From an uncultured Clostridia bacterium (lineage in GTDB: Bacteria; Bacillota; Clostridia; TANB77; CAG-508): DNA of 16,758 nt. The position numbers were made by a program, and so were the translations under genes. The stretch covers positions 1-16,758 of the forward strand of contig CAJFQT010000017.1 in the NCBI GenBank assembly GCA_904419095.1, given 5' to 3'. This document shows positions 1 to 6,265 of the stretch, one piece after another. Below the pieces are notes generated by a model. That model saw only the letters and a list, made by a program, of their open reading frames with translations. It searched no databases and was not told the origin of the DNA. How positions within the stretch are numbered: position 1 is the stretch's first letter; every line of letters begins with the position of its first letter.

Positions 1-283
1 TCCTAAAGTTTGTGATCTTTTTTTGAATGGGTAGTGTGAGTCCGTTTCCAAAGGTTAATAATTATTTTTTCTATTTAAAAATCTCCATAGCTGGGTCGTT
101 TTGAAAATCTAGGACCTTCCCGAAGAAGCACGAGGGACGATTTTCAACCTGACGCGGGGCTTCGGGAACTGTCGATATTTTAAATAGAAAAAATAATTAT
201 TAACCTTTGGAAACTACTTTATTTCTTATTGATTTTTGTGTTGAGAACTTTATAAAGTGTTTTGATATTTAGGATTTTTGATT
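1..283. other. Intergenic region downstream of the deacetylase gene, holding a large palindrome
   Basis: No credible gene is visible in this stretch. It lies 3' of the minus-strand polysaccharide deacetylase and is dominated by the hairpin element at 44-214, listed separately. The flanks (1-43 and 215-283) are AT-rich and show no promoter or ribosome binding site that I would defend. Confidence 0.6.
44..214. repeat. Long inverted-repeat element with GC-rich, pseudoknot-capable core
   Basis: Positions 44-80 and 178-214 are perfect 37-bp inverted repeats made of AT-rich sequence. They enclose about 97 bp that is much richer in G and C than anything around it. Inside the core two complementary pairs interleave: TTGAAAATC (101-109) with GATTTTCAA (139-147), and TTCCCGAAG (117-125) with CTTCGGGAA (160-168). 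This A-B-A'-B' order would give a pseudoknot capped on a long stem. The arms contain AAAGGTTAATA, which also occurs in the arm of the element at 5443-5576. It could be a structured RNA, a miniature transposon-like repeat, or a very strong terminator for the deacetylase gene. I do not recognise a named RNA family. Confidence 0.8.
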
Positions 284-1066
284 TTATGGGTCAAAGAAGT
301 CGTAGAAATTGTGAAATGTGTATCCTTGATTTTTTAAATAGTTAATTGATTCTTTTAGAACGGCTGGTGTGTCGTTGACATCACATGTATCGTGCATTAG
401 GATTATTAGGGTCCCTTTATTTTTGGATGATTTTTTTAGATTTGAAATTAATTGCTGATTTGAAATCTTTTTTTCTGAGTCTTTGTTTAGGCTGTTCCAG
501 TCTACGTATATGTATCCCATTTTGTTTAAGGCTTCTGCTGATTTTTTCTTTTGTGTTTTATATATTGGAGACATGTAACCATTGGGAAAGCGAAAAACAT
601 AAGATTTGTATTCGGGCTTGTCAATTGCGTTTCCAATTTCTGAGTCGGTATTTTTTATTTCAGATATAAAATTATTTATACTGGAATATAGTTGTTTGTT
701 ATTGTGATTGTATCCGTGGTTTGCGATGTAGTGTCCTTCTGTATAGGCTCTTTTTACTAGTTCTGGGTGTTTTTTTACGTATTTGCCGATAACGAAGAAA
801 GTAGCTTTAATTTCTTCTTCTTTTAATATGTCTAAAACTTTTCCTGTGGCTTTGAGAGTTGGCCCATCGTCAAATGTTAGGTATGCTATTTTTTCTTTGT
901 TTTTTGTGAGATTGTTTATTTTTTCTTGCATTGTAATTTCAGTATCACTACTTGTTGATATGGATTGTGTAAATGAATTTGAAAAAATAAATATGAAAGT
1001 GGATATGGTTATGCTAGTGATCAGAACTAATAGTAAAATATTTTTTCTAAATATAAAAATGTGCAT
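284..1066 (-). CDS. Polysaccharide deacetylase (NodB homology, CE4 family), membrane-anchored or secreted
   Basis: This 260-aa protein has an N-terminal hydrophobic segment (about residues 9-28) that acts as a signal peptide or anchor, so the enzyme should work outside the membrane. The NodB motifs are all visible in order: TFDDGP (64-69, catalytic and metal Asp66/Asp67), H117-x3-H121 metal histidines in NHGYNH, FRFPNG (158-163, with Arg159), DW at 189-190, and LMHDT with His225. The family removes acetyl groups from N-acetylglucosamine or N-acetylmuramic units, usually in peptidoglycan. The start is supported by AAGGAGGA just upstream. It lies 51 bp downstream of the GT51 gene on the same strand with no terminator between, so the two are probably co-transcribed and both act on the cell wall. 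The exact substrate cannot be told from sequence. Confidence 0.93.
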   Translation of the reverse strand: MHIFIFRKNILLLVLITSITISTFIFIFSNSFTQSISTSSDTEITMQEKINNLTKNKEKIAYLTFDDGPTLKATGKVLDILKEEEIKATFFVIGKYVKKHPELVKRAYTEGHYIANHGYNHNNKQLYSSINNFISEIKNTDSEIGNAIDKPEYKSYVFRFPNGYMSPIYKTQKKKSAEALNKMGYIYVDWNSLNKDSEKKISNQQLISNLKKSSKNKGTLIILMHDTCDVNDTPAVLKESINYLKNQGYTFHNFYDFFDP

Positions 1067-1117
1067 ATTTTCCTCCTTATATTTAGTTTATGTTGAAAGG
1101 GAGGAAAATAGGCACAG

Positions 1118-1804
1118 TTATAAAATTTCTAAAGCTTGTTCATTGGTAATATAGCCATATTCAAGCATTTTTTTTATTACATGTTGTTGACGTTGTTTTG
1201 CAAGTGTTAGGTTGACAGTTGGAGCATATACAGAGGGAGCATTCGGAACTCCTGCAAGCATAGAGGATTCATCTAAGTTTAAGTCTTTTGGAGATTTATT
1301 ATAATATCCATAACTTGCATCATAAATTCCATAGTATCCGTCTCCGAAATATGCAGTGTTTACATATAGTTCGAATATTTCGTTTTTAGTATAATTTTTT
1401 TCTAAATCGAAAGCAGCAAAAATTTCACCTAGTTTTCTAGTGAAGGTTTGTTCATGGGAAAAAAATATATTTTTAGCAACTTGCTGGGTGATTGTACTAC
1501 CACCTTCACGAAGTTCTCCATAACGGATGTTGTTAAAAATAGCTCGTCCTATTCCAATAAAATCAACTGGTCCGTGGTCATAGTATCTATGGTCTTCAAC
1601 TGCAATGACGGCATTTCGATAGTCAGCAGACATATCACCGAATTTTACAAAGTGTTCGTCAGATGTAATTTCTTCAATTCTGTTTACTAGTGGTTTTTCT
1701 TTTAATTTAGCAGAATAAGTAGAAAATCCAATTATACAGAATATTGATAGAATGACTATAATTAAAATTAATAATATTAATAAAATTTTTCTAAAAACTT
1801 TCAT
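1118..1804 (-). CDS. Monofunctional peptidoglycan glycosyltransferase (GT51 transglycosylase)
   Basis: This membrane-anchored enzyme should polymerise lipid II into glycan strands on the outer face of the membrane. One transmembrane helix covers about residues 5-27. Using the ATG start, the GT51 motifs are VEDHRYYDH (catalytic Glu about 70), GGSTITQQVAKN (about 101-112), RKLGEIFAA (second Glu about 127) and ELYVNTAYFG (about 145-154). There is no transpeptidase domain, so it is the monofunctional type and falls at the short end of that class at 228 aa. A GTG two codons upstream would also open the frame, but it overlaps the GAGGTG ribosome binding site, so I chose the ATG at 1804. It probably heads a two-gene operon with the downstream deacetylase, driven by the promoter at 1832-1860. 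Confidence 0.93.
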   Translation of the reverse strand: MKVFRKILLILLILIIVILSIFCIIGFSTYSAKLKEKPLVNRIEEITSDEHFVKFGDMSADYRNAVIAVEDHRYYDHGPVDFIGIGRAIFNNIRYGELREGGSTITQQVAKNIFFSHEQTFTRKLGEIFAAFDLEKNYTKNEIFELYVNTAYFGDGYYGIYDASYGYYNKSPKDLNLDESSMLAGVPNAPSVYAPTVNLTLAKQRQQHVIKKMLEYGYITNEQALEIL

Positions 1805-1831
1805 AGGCACCTCTTTATAAATATTAGAAAT

Positions 1832-1860
1832 ATTATATATAAAAAAATAAAATTTGACAA
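1832..1860 (-). promoter_or_regulatory. Promoter for the GT51 - deacetylase pair
   Basis: On the minus strand there is TTGTCA (1855-1860), a 17-bp spacer, then a consensus TATAAT (1832-1837), about 28 bp from the GT51 start codon. The -35 box shares five of its six base pairs with the -35 box of the divergent plus-strand promoter. Confidence 0.7.
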
Positions 1861-1881
1861 TACTAGAGTTTTTGTTATAAA
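1854..1881 (+). promoter_or_regulatory. Promoter for the 531-aa gene
   Basis: A consensus TTGACA (1854-1859) is followed by a 16-bp spacer and TATAAA (1876-1881). The predicted transcript starts near 1888, so the ATG at 1889 would be leaderless. The ATG at 1910, which has a ribosome binding site, is therefore the better start. Confidence 0.7.
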
Positions 1882-1909
1882 ATATATTATGTTAATAAAG
1901 GAGAATGAA

Positions 1910-3505
1910 ATGTATATAAATTTTGAAAGAGAGTTAGAATATGTAAAAAAGGATATACGAGAAGAAAATATTGATAAGGTTATAAAAGATGTTAGAATGT
2001 TGAATGATTATATAAATGAAATGAAAAATAAAGGATTTTCACTATCTGAAATTTTAGATATGATGAATGATGATATTATTACAACTTTTACAATTATGAC
2101 CAAAAATTCTGGAACGGAAAAACTTCAAAGAGAATCGTATTCTTTAGGAATGTTAATAAATAATCCAATGCTTTTAGAAAAGATTTATGAAGAAGTTAAA
2201 GATATTGATTTGTCGGATTATAATGTAAAAATTGAACAAGAGTTGAATGATAGAGAAGAAGAGTTGTGGCAAAGATTTGTGGTAAAATTAAACTTGAAAT
2301 TTTTGAGAAATTTAAAATTAGAAGAAAAATATGGAGAACAATTTGATGAAAAAAGTTTATTGATTTTATATATGAAAAAAAGAAGAGAAGATACCAATAA
2401 CGAAATTAAGAAAAGGTATGTTGCATTATTGGTGAATGCTGGGAATTTTATGAGAAAGTATCAGTTTTTGAATAATGATTTAAAATTATATAATCAAGAT
2501 ATGAGAAGTTTAGCTTTGCATGACATGATGTATGTTTTAGAAAAGAAAGATAAGAAAGATAAATATGACTTGTCTTTGGAAGAAATCTTTTCAAGTGAAT
2601 ACCTAGAAAAATTAAGTCTGGACCAATTATCTGCTTTAAATTTATTTTGGCAAAATAGATTGACGAAAAGTTTGGAAAAAATGATAAATGGTATATTTAT
2701 GAAAAAACATGTAAAGGTGGAACAGGGACAAGATTTAGAAAATAAATTAAGGCAAAATATTTATAGAAAAGAAATATGTTTAAATATATATAAAAAAGTA
2801 TCTAAAACATTAGCAAAGGGGAAAAAATATACAAGATATAAAATTGATGAAAATAATCCAGATTTCATAGAAGAGTATAATAAATATTTTGATGGAGAGT
2901 TGTCACAAAATGGTACAGATTTTATAAAAGATATAAGTGATATAGCAGTTTATGAAAATGTCCAAATTAATGCATATAAAGTAAAATGTGATATGCTAAA
3001 AATGTTATTGCAAAACACATTAAAGTATAATTCAAAAATTTCAAATTGGGGAGTTATAGAAGAGAGCAAACCTAAAAATGGTTTTTATTTAATAGGAATA
3101 GATTTTCCAGGATTGAATTTTCCAATAAAGGTTCATATGAGAAAAGGAGATTTAAAAGATTTTTTAAACTATATTAATGGAAATTCAATTGTACCTATAT
3201 ATAGAGGTAATGATGATTTTATATATGAAAATAAAAGAATAGCGTCTCATATATTAGTACCACTAACTAGAGAGAAAGAAGGAGTAATTATTAAAAAGGC
3301 ATCTGAAAGTATACCAATAGATATGAGATACTTGTTATATCAGCATTTGGGAAATTTAGTTACTGTAAAAACTAAAAAGGTAAAAAAAATTCGTACAGAA
3401 AGATATATTGATTTGGAAACTGAGAGAAAAGGTATAGTGGAAAGAGGAATATTTAAAGAAGAGAGTGCACATATTTCTGAAGGCAGAATTGAAAAGGAAA
3501 TTTGA
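1910..3505 (+). CDS. Uncharacterised 531-aa cytoplasmic protein
   Basis: I do not recognise this protein. It has no signal peptide or membrane segment and is strongly charged. The first 350 residues or so look almost entirely helical, with many Lys/Glu-rich amphipathic stretches. A distinct segment in the C-terminal part (around NWGVIEESKPKNGFYLIGID and LNFPIKVHMRKGDLKDFL) looks mixed alpha/beta. The tail after about residue 490 is again charged and probably disordered. The frame opens at an ATG at 1889, but AAAGGAG at 1897-1903 sits correctly for the ATG at 1910. It is expressed divergently from cell-wall genes, and the promoter of the next gene overlaps its stop codon. It could be a structural or regulatory protein; no function is assigned. 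Confidence 0.85.
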   Translation: MYINFERELEYVKKDIREENIDKVIKDVRMLNDYINEMKNKGFSLSEILDMMNDDIITTFTIMTKNSGTEKLQRESYSLGMLINNPMLLEKIYEEVKDIDLSDYNVKIEQELNDREEELWQRFVVKLNLKFLRNLKLEEKYGEQFDEKSLLILYMKKRREDTNNEIKKRYVALLVNAGNFMRKYQFLNNDLKLYNQDMRSLALHDMMYVLEKKDKKDKYDLSLEEIFSSEYLEKLSLDQLSALNLFWQNRLTKSLEKMINGIFMKKHVKVEQGQDLENKLRQNIYRKEICLNIYKKVSKTLAKGKKYTRYKIDENNPDFIEEYNKYFDGELSQNGTDFIKDISDIAVYENVQINAYKVKCDMLKMLLQNTLKYNSKISNWGVIEESKPKNGFYLIGIDFPGLNFPIKVHMRKGDLKDFLNYINGNSIVPIYRGNDDFIYENKRIASHILVPLTREKEGVIIKKASESIPIDMRYLLYQHLGNLVTVKTKKVKKIRTERYIDLETERKGIVERGIFKEESAHISEGRIEKEI

Positions 3506-3530
3506 TTTTATGTTAATAATATGGTAAAAT
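3502..3530 (+). promoter_or_regulatory. Promoter of the first lipoprotein gene
   Basis: TTGATT (3502-3507), a 17-bp spacer, and TAAAAT (3525-3530) lie about 37 bp before the start codon. The -35 box overlaps the TGA stop of the preceding gene. The second lipoprotein gene has the same arrangement (17-bp spacer, TAAAAT, and a shared AAAACAGGAGGA leader), which suggests both regulatory regions descend from one duplication. Confidence 0.6.
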
Positions 3531-3567
3531 GTAGATATATAATTTTGTAAAACAGGAGGAAAACAAT

Positions 3568-4113
3568 ATGAAGAAACGGGTTTTAGTAATTTTTTTAGCA
3601 GTGGTGATGATACTTGTATTATCAGCTTGTGGGCAAAAGGGAGAACTAAAGACCCTTCGGGCTCAGGTAAAAAAGTATCAAAATGAACTTTTTGATGCTA
3701 ATGACAAGATTAAAGAAAAAGATGAAAAAATAGCTTCTTTAGAACAAGAAGCACAAAATTTTGCTACTGAAAAAGACTCTTTGCAAAAGGAAATAGAGGA
3801 TTTAAAGGAGCAAAATTCATCTACAACGGAAAAACTTAAAGCAACTGATTCTAGTACAAATTCTGATGGACAGCAACTAATGGACTTGATGTTTCCAGTA
3901 GATGGAAAATCATATATTGCTAGTCAGAGTGTGATCTTCTATAGAGACAAAATATTATCTCAAAGAGTTGGTACTGGAGATGAAATTCGCTTTATTAGCA
4001 AAAATCAGGAAGAAGTAGTTGCTGATAAAGAAAAAAATCTTAAGGTCTGGGTGTCAAGAAGCGAAAATGGTTTATTGTATTCGGCGGATAAACCTGGAAT
4101 TAAAGAGCCCTAG
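3568..4113 (+). CDS. Coiled-coil lipoprotein, paralogue 1
   Basis: This 181-aa protein carries a type II signal peptide: KKR, a hydrophobic stretch, then the lipobox LSAC with Cys21 as the lipid-modified residue. It should therefore be anchored on the outer face of the membrane. Residues about 27-92 have a strong heptad pattern rich in Lys and Glu (coiled coil), followed by a Ser/Thr/Asn linker. A small C-terminal domain (about 103-165) contains MFPVDGKSYI, VIFYRD and RVGTGDEIRFIS. The next lipoprotein shares this layout and those C-terminal landmarks, so the two are paralogues. The ribosome binding site is CAGGAGGA. The gene has its own promoter and terminator and stands as a single transcription unit. 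The function is unknown; an envelope spacer or sensor role is only a guess. Confidence 0.88.
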   Translation: MKKRVLVIFLAVVMILVLSACGQKGELKTLRAQVKKYQNELFDANDKIKEKDEKIASLEQEAQNFATEKDSLQKEIEDLKEQNSSTTEKLKATDSSTNSDGQQLMDLMFPVDGKSYIASQSVIFYRDKILSQRVGTGDEIRFISKNQEEVVADKEKNLKVWVSRSENGLLYSADKPGIKEP

Positions 4114-4127
4114 ACTTCAATCTGTTT

Positions 4128-4159
4128 ACCCTCTTCTATTTTTTTAGAAGAGGGTTTTT
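4128..4159 (+). terminator. Rho-independent terminator of lipoprotein 1
   Basis: An 11-bp perfect stem, ACCCTCTTCTA (4128-4138) with TAGAAGAGGGT (4145-4155), has a T-rich loop and runs into a T tract at 4155-4159. It lies 14 bp after the stop codon. Confidence 0.9.
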
Positions 4160-4200
4160 CAATAATGAAAATTTTATATTCTACCTTGAATTTTAATAGT

Positions 4201-4338
4201 TTCTAGTTATGCAAAGAATAAGTCGTCTAAAAGATTGATATATAGATATTTTTTGTCAAAAATAAAATCTTTAGTCTTCCTATGGGACTTTGACAAAGAA
4301 TATTTATGTATCAATCTTTTGGACGGCTCTACAAAATT
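4201..4338 (+). repeat. Hairpin repeat element, copy A
   Basis: The element starts with TTCTAGTT and ends with CTCTACAAAATT, boundaries it shares with the copy at 5443-5576. Its arms, 4221-4258 and 4291-4328, are 38 bases each and complementary except at five positions. All five keep a G-U pair if the plus strand is transcribed. A small inner hairpin is possible around 4273-4288 (GTC to GAC). Copies A and B match best over their right halves (CTTTGACAAA, AATATTTAT, CTTTT, CTCTACAAAATT). It is either a small mobile or palindromic repeat, or a repeated structured RNA. Confidence 0.75.
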
Positions 4339-4363
4339 TACTTTTAACAGTAATATACAAGTG

Positions 4364-4409
4364 ATTATTTAATAAAAAGAGATGGTATTATTTAATAAAA
4401 AGAGATGGT
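4364..4409 (+). repeat. Perfect 23-bp tandem duplication
   Basis: Two head-to-tail identical 23-bp units cover 4364-4386 and 4387-4409. The unit begins ATTATTTAATAAAA and ends GAGATGGT. A truncated third start (ATTAAATATT) follows. It sits just upstream of the -35 box of the second lipoprotein gene. It looks like a recent slippage duplication; with only two units and no spacers it is not a CRISPR array. Confidence 0.9.
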
Positions 4410-4417
4410 ATTAAATA

Positions 4418-4446
4418 TTGAAAAAAAATAATTAAAGTGTTAAAAT
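4418..4446 (+). promoter_or_regulatory. Promoter of the second lipoprotein gene
   Basis: TTGAAA (4418-4423), a 17-bp spacer, and TAAAAT (4441-4446) lie about 40 bp before the start codon. The -10 box and spacing match the promoter of the paralogous gene upstream. Confidence 0.55.
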
Positions 4447-4486
4447 ATATTGATATTAAAATTATAAAACAGGAGGAAGGGTCAAT

Positions 4487-4936
4487 ATGAAAGGACGGAT
4501 TTCACTATTAATACTGCTTGTGGTAATACTTGTAACTTTAACATCTTGTGGTAGTGGTACTAAAAAAGGTTCAAAAGAACTGCAGCAATTAAGAGAACAA
4601 GTAAAGACATTACAAGAAGAAAATTCTGAACTGCAAAAGGAAAATAAAGAATTAAGCAAGGCAAAAGAAATTTTTGAAAAACAAATAAATAATAAAGGAC
4701 AGCAAATTACCAACGAAAGTTTTTTAGAAATATTTTTTCCGATTACAGGACTTGAATACAGAGCAGATGACAACGTAGAATTTTATGCTGATAGCGAAAT
4801 GTATCAATTTATAGGTACAGGAAAAGACTTAGTATTTATATCACCTGAGGTGCATTACATTGAACAATTAGATAAATATGCAGTAAGAGGAGTGGATAGC
4901 ATTCTTTTTACAAATAGAGATCCAAATTTGAAATGA
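4487..4936 (+). CDS. Coiled-coil lipoprotein, paralogue 2
   Basis: This 149-aa lipoprotein has a signal peptide ending in the lipobox LTSC (Cys21), so it should be tethered to the outer face of the membrane. Residues about 29-70 form a heptad coiled coil (LQQLREQVKTLQEENSELQ). A C-terminal domain (about 76-130) repeats the landmarks of the upstream paralogue: FFPITGLEY, VEFYAD and FIGTGKDLVFIS. It is shorter than the paralogue mainly because its coiled coil is shorter. The ribosome binding site is again CAGGAGGA. It has its own promoter and a downstream hairpin, so the two paralogues are separate transcription units split by a hairpin repeat. The function is unknown. Confidence 0.88.
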   Translation: MKGRISLLILLVVILVTLTSCGSGTKKGSKELQQLREQVKTLQEENSELQKENKELSKAKEIFEKQINNKGQQITNESFLEIFFPITGLEYRADDNVEFYADSEMYQFIGTGKDLVFISPEVHYIEQLDKYAVRGVDSILFTNRDPNLK

Positions 4937-4944
4937 AAACTGTT

Positions 4945-4974
4945 AATCCTTCTCAATTATTATTGGGAAGGATT
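4945..4974 (+). terminator. Hairpin terminator of lipoprotein 2
   Basis: A 12-bp stem, AATCCTTCTCAA (4945-4956) with TTGGGAAGGATT (4963-4974), contains one T-G pair. The following T run is interrupted (TTAAAAATTTTTT), so termination may be weaker than after lipoprotein 1. Confidence 0.65.
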
Positions 4975-5080
4975 TAAAAATTTTTTAATGTTAAAAATTT
5001 TTAAATTTTATTATTGTTCTAACTTTTATTTGAAAACAAAATTTGAATATGAAAATTAGAAATATATTGAATATGAAGAA

Positions 5081-5103
5081 ATGGCAGCTTAAATAGCTGC
5101 CAT
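5081..5103 (-). terminator. Hairpin embedded in the end of the 84-aa gene
   Basis: ATGGCAGCT (5081-5089) and AGCTGCCAT (5095-5103) form a perfect 9-bp stem with a 5-nt loop. On the minus strand the stop codon of the 84-aa gene (5089-5091) lies at the edge of the loop, so the stem is partly coding. The tract after it (TTTCTTC on the minus strand) is only moderately T-rich, so a terminator is likely but not certain. Confidence 0.5.
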
Positions 5104-5343
5104 AATCTTCCTAAAAATTGTGCTTCGCTCAGATGGAGAAAGTTTTAACAGATAATCATATGTAAGATCATCAATATATTCTCCATTTGAGAATCTGCTT
5201 TGGCCTTCAGATGTAGATAAATCTATATCTGAAAGTCTGAGGTGTAATTCTTCTGGACGAAACATTCCAGAAAAATTTTCGATGACTTCAAGCATGAATT
5301 CATATTTCATGCTTAACAAACTGTTTATGATAAAATTTTTCAT
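5089..5343 (-). CDS. Small uncharacterised protein, 84 aa
   Basis: I do not recognise this protein. It is supported as a gene by AAAGGAGG placed about 6 bases before the ATG and by a hairpin at its 3' end. It is predicted cytoplasmic and mostly helical, with a mildly acidic middle (SDIDLSTSEGQ, EYIDDLTYDYL) and a basic C-terminus (SERSTIFRKIM). It is alone on the minus strand between two plus-strand units and lies between the two copies of the hairpin repeat. A small regulator is possible, but nothing in the sequence shows it. Confidence 0.65.
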   Translation of the reverse strand: MKNFIINSLLSMKYEFMLEVIENFSGMFRPEELHLRLSDIDLSTSEGQSRFSNGEYIDDLTYDYLLKLSPSERSTIFRKIMAAI

Positions 5344-5442
5344 AAACGGCCTCCTTTCGGAATCAAAACATCGAGTTACATAATATTATTTTAACATAAA
5401 ATGCAAAAAAAAGCAATGTTAAAATTTAGTCTAGATTAAAAC

Positions 5443-5576
5443 TTCTAGTTTAAAAGTATATCATTCAAAAGGTTAATACATAAACATTTTTGGTCAAAAA
5501 CTTATCTAGGGTCTTTATGTAGGTCTTTGACAAAAAAATATTTATATATTAACCTTTTAAATAACTCTACAAAATT
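5443..5576 (+). repeat. Hairpin repeat element, copy B
   Basis: This is the second copy of the element at 4201-4338. It has the same start (TTCTAGTT), end (CTCTACAAAATT) and orientation. Its arms, about 5467-5498 and 5526-5558, are complementary with a few mismatches and one extra T. Two mismatches would be C-A on the plus-strand RNA but G-U on the minus strand, the opposite of copy A, so they do not agree on which strand would be transcribed. The arm core AAAGGTTAATA also occurs in the element at 44-214. Confidence 0.72.
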
Positions 5577-5630
5577 AAGTTTTAATTGTAGTAAATAGCA
5601 ACAAAAACAAAACAAATATTTGCATAAATA

Positions 5631-5660
5631 TTGACTTTTTATAAAATTTAGTTATATAAT
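5631..5660 (+). promoter_or_regulatory. Promoter of the HD hydrolase - ruvA unit
   Basis: TTGACT (5631-5636), an 18-bp spacer, and a consensus TATAAT (5655-5660) lie 32 bp before the start codon. Confidence 0.72.
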
Positions 5661-5692
5661 AACCGAAGAAAAAAGGAAAAGGCGGGAAGAAA

Positions 5693-6247
5693 ATGAAAGA
5701 AGAATTTTTAAAATTACTAAGAACAGTTAATAGAGAAGGAATAGAAAGTTTGATACAATTTCTAGAAAAATCAGACTTTTTTATAGCACCAGCAAGTACA
5801 AGATTTCATGGAGATCATGAAGGTGGACTTGCAGAACATAGTATGAAGGTATATGAAATTTTAAAACATAAAGTAGCAAATAATATAAAAGGTATAGAGG
5901 TACCAGAAGAATCAATAATAATAATAGGTTTATTACATGATATATGTAAAACAAATTTCTATAAAGTAGATTATAGGAATGCTAAAAATGCTCTTGGAGT
6001 ATGGGAAAAAGTACCTTATTATACCATAGATGATACAATACCATATGGTCATGGTGAAAAGTCTGTGATGATGATTACAGAATATATAAAATTAACACCA
6101 GAAGAAAAATATGCTATACGTTGGCATATGGGATATACAGAGCCAAAAGAATTATATAATAGTATAGGAGTTGCATATACTAAATATCCAATAGCATTAC
6201 TAACACATGAAGCAGATTTAGAAGCAACATATTTTTATAATATTTAA
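5693..6247 (+). CDS. HD-domain metal-dependent phosphohydrolase
   Basis: This 184-aa protein carries the HD signature: AEHS (His49), LLHDICK (His82-Asp83) and a C-terminal HEAD (His172, Asp175). Further conserved-looking histidines are His120 (YGHGEKS) and His145 (IRWHMG). The family binds one or two divalent metals and hydrolyses phosphate esters, often of nucleotides or nucleic acids. The substrate here cannot be predicted. An upstream HGDHEGG loop looks part of the same fold. The ribosome binding site is a loose AGGCGGGA. ruvA starts 18 bp after its stop, so the two genes are almost certainly co-transcribed, which suggests a link to DNA or nucleotide metabolism. Confidence 0.85.
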   Translation: MKEEFLKLLRTVNREGIESLIQFLEKSDFFIAPASTRFHGDHEGGLAEHSMKVYEILKHKVANNIKGIEVPEESIIIIGLLHDICKTNFYKVDYRNAKNALGVWEKVPYYTIDDTIPYGHGEKSVMMITEYIKLTPEEKYAIRWHMGYTEPKELYNSIGVAYTKYPIALLTHEADLEATYFYNI

Positions 6248-6265
6248 AGGAGGAAAACGAAAGAA

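Larger units (their letters stand above)
4160..4486. other. Intergenic region with hairpin repeat and short tandem duplication
   Basis: This 327-bp gap has no supportable gene. It holds, in order, the hairpin element at 4201-4338, a perfect 23-bp tandem duplication at 4364-4409, and the promoter of the second lipoprotein gene at 4418-4446. Confidence 0.7.
5344..5692. other. Intergenic region with hairpin repeat copy B and the HD-gene promoter
   Basis: No supportable gene lies in these 349 bp. They contain the 5' leader of the minus-strand 84-aa gene, the hairpin element at 5443-5576, and the promoter at 5631-5660. Confidence 0.7.

Noticed and set aside
44..214. Hammerhead or HDV-like ribozyme in the palindrome core
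   Set aside because: CTGACGC near 149 does not match the hammerhead CUGAUGA box and there is no GAAA partner. The HDV nested pseudoknot with its active-site segment could not be drawn.
385..1154. Two plus-strand frames opposite the deacetylase gene
   Set aside because: Antisense shadows of a gene with a complete catalytic motif set; no ribosome binding sites.
4221..4328. Reading the G-U-compatible arm mismatches of copy A as proof of a plus-strand structured RNA
   Set aside because: Copy B has mismatches that favour the opposite strand, and transitions are common anyway, so the pattern is not evidence for one transcribed strand.
4364..4409. Short CRISPR array
   Set aside because: Two adjacent identical units with no spacers and no cas genes in the window.
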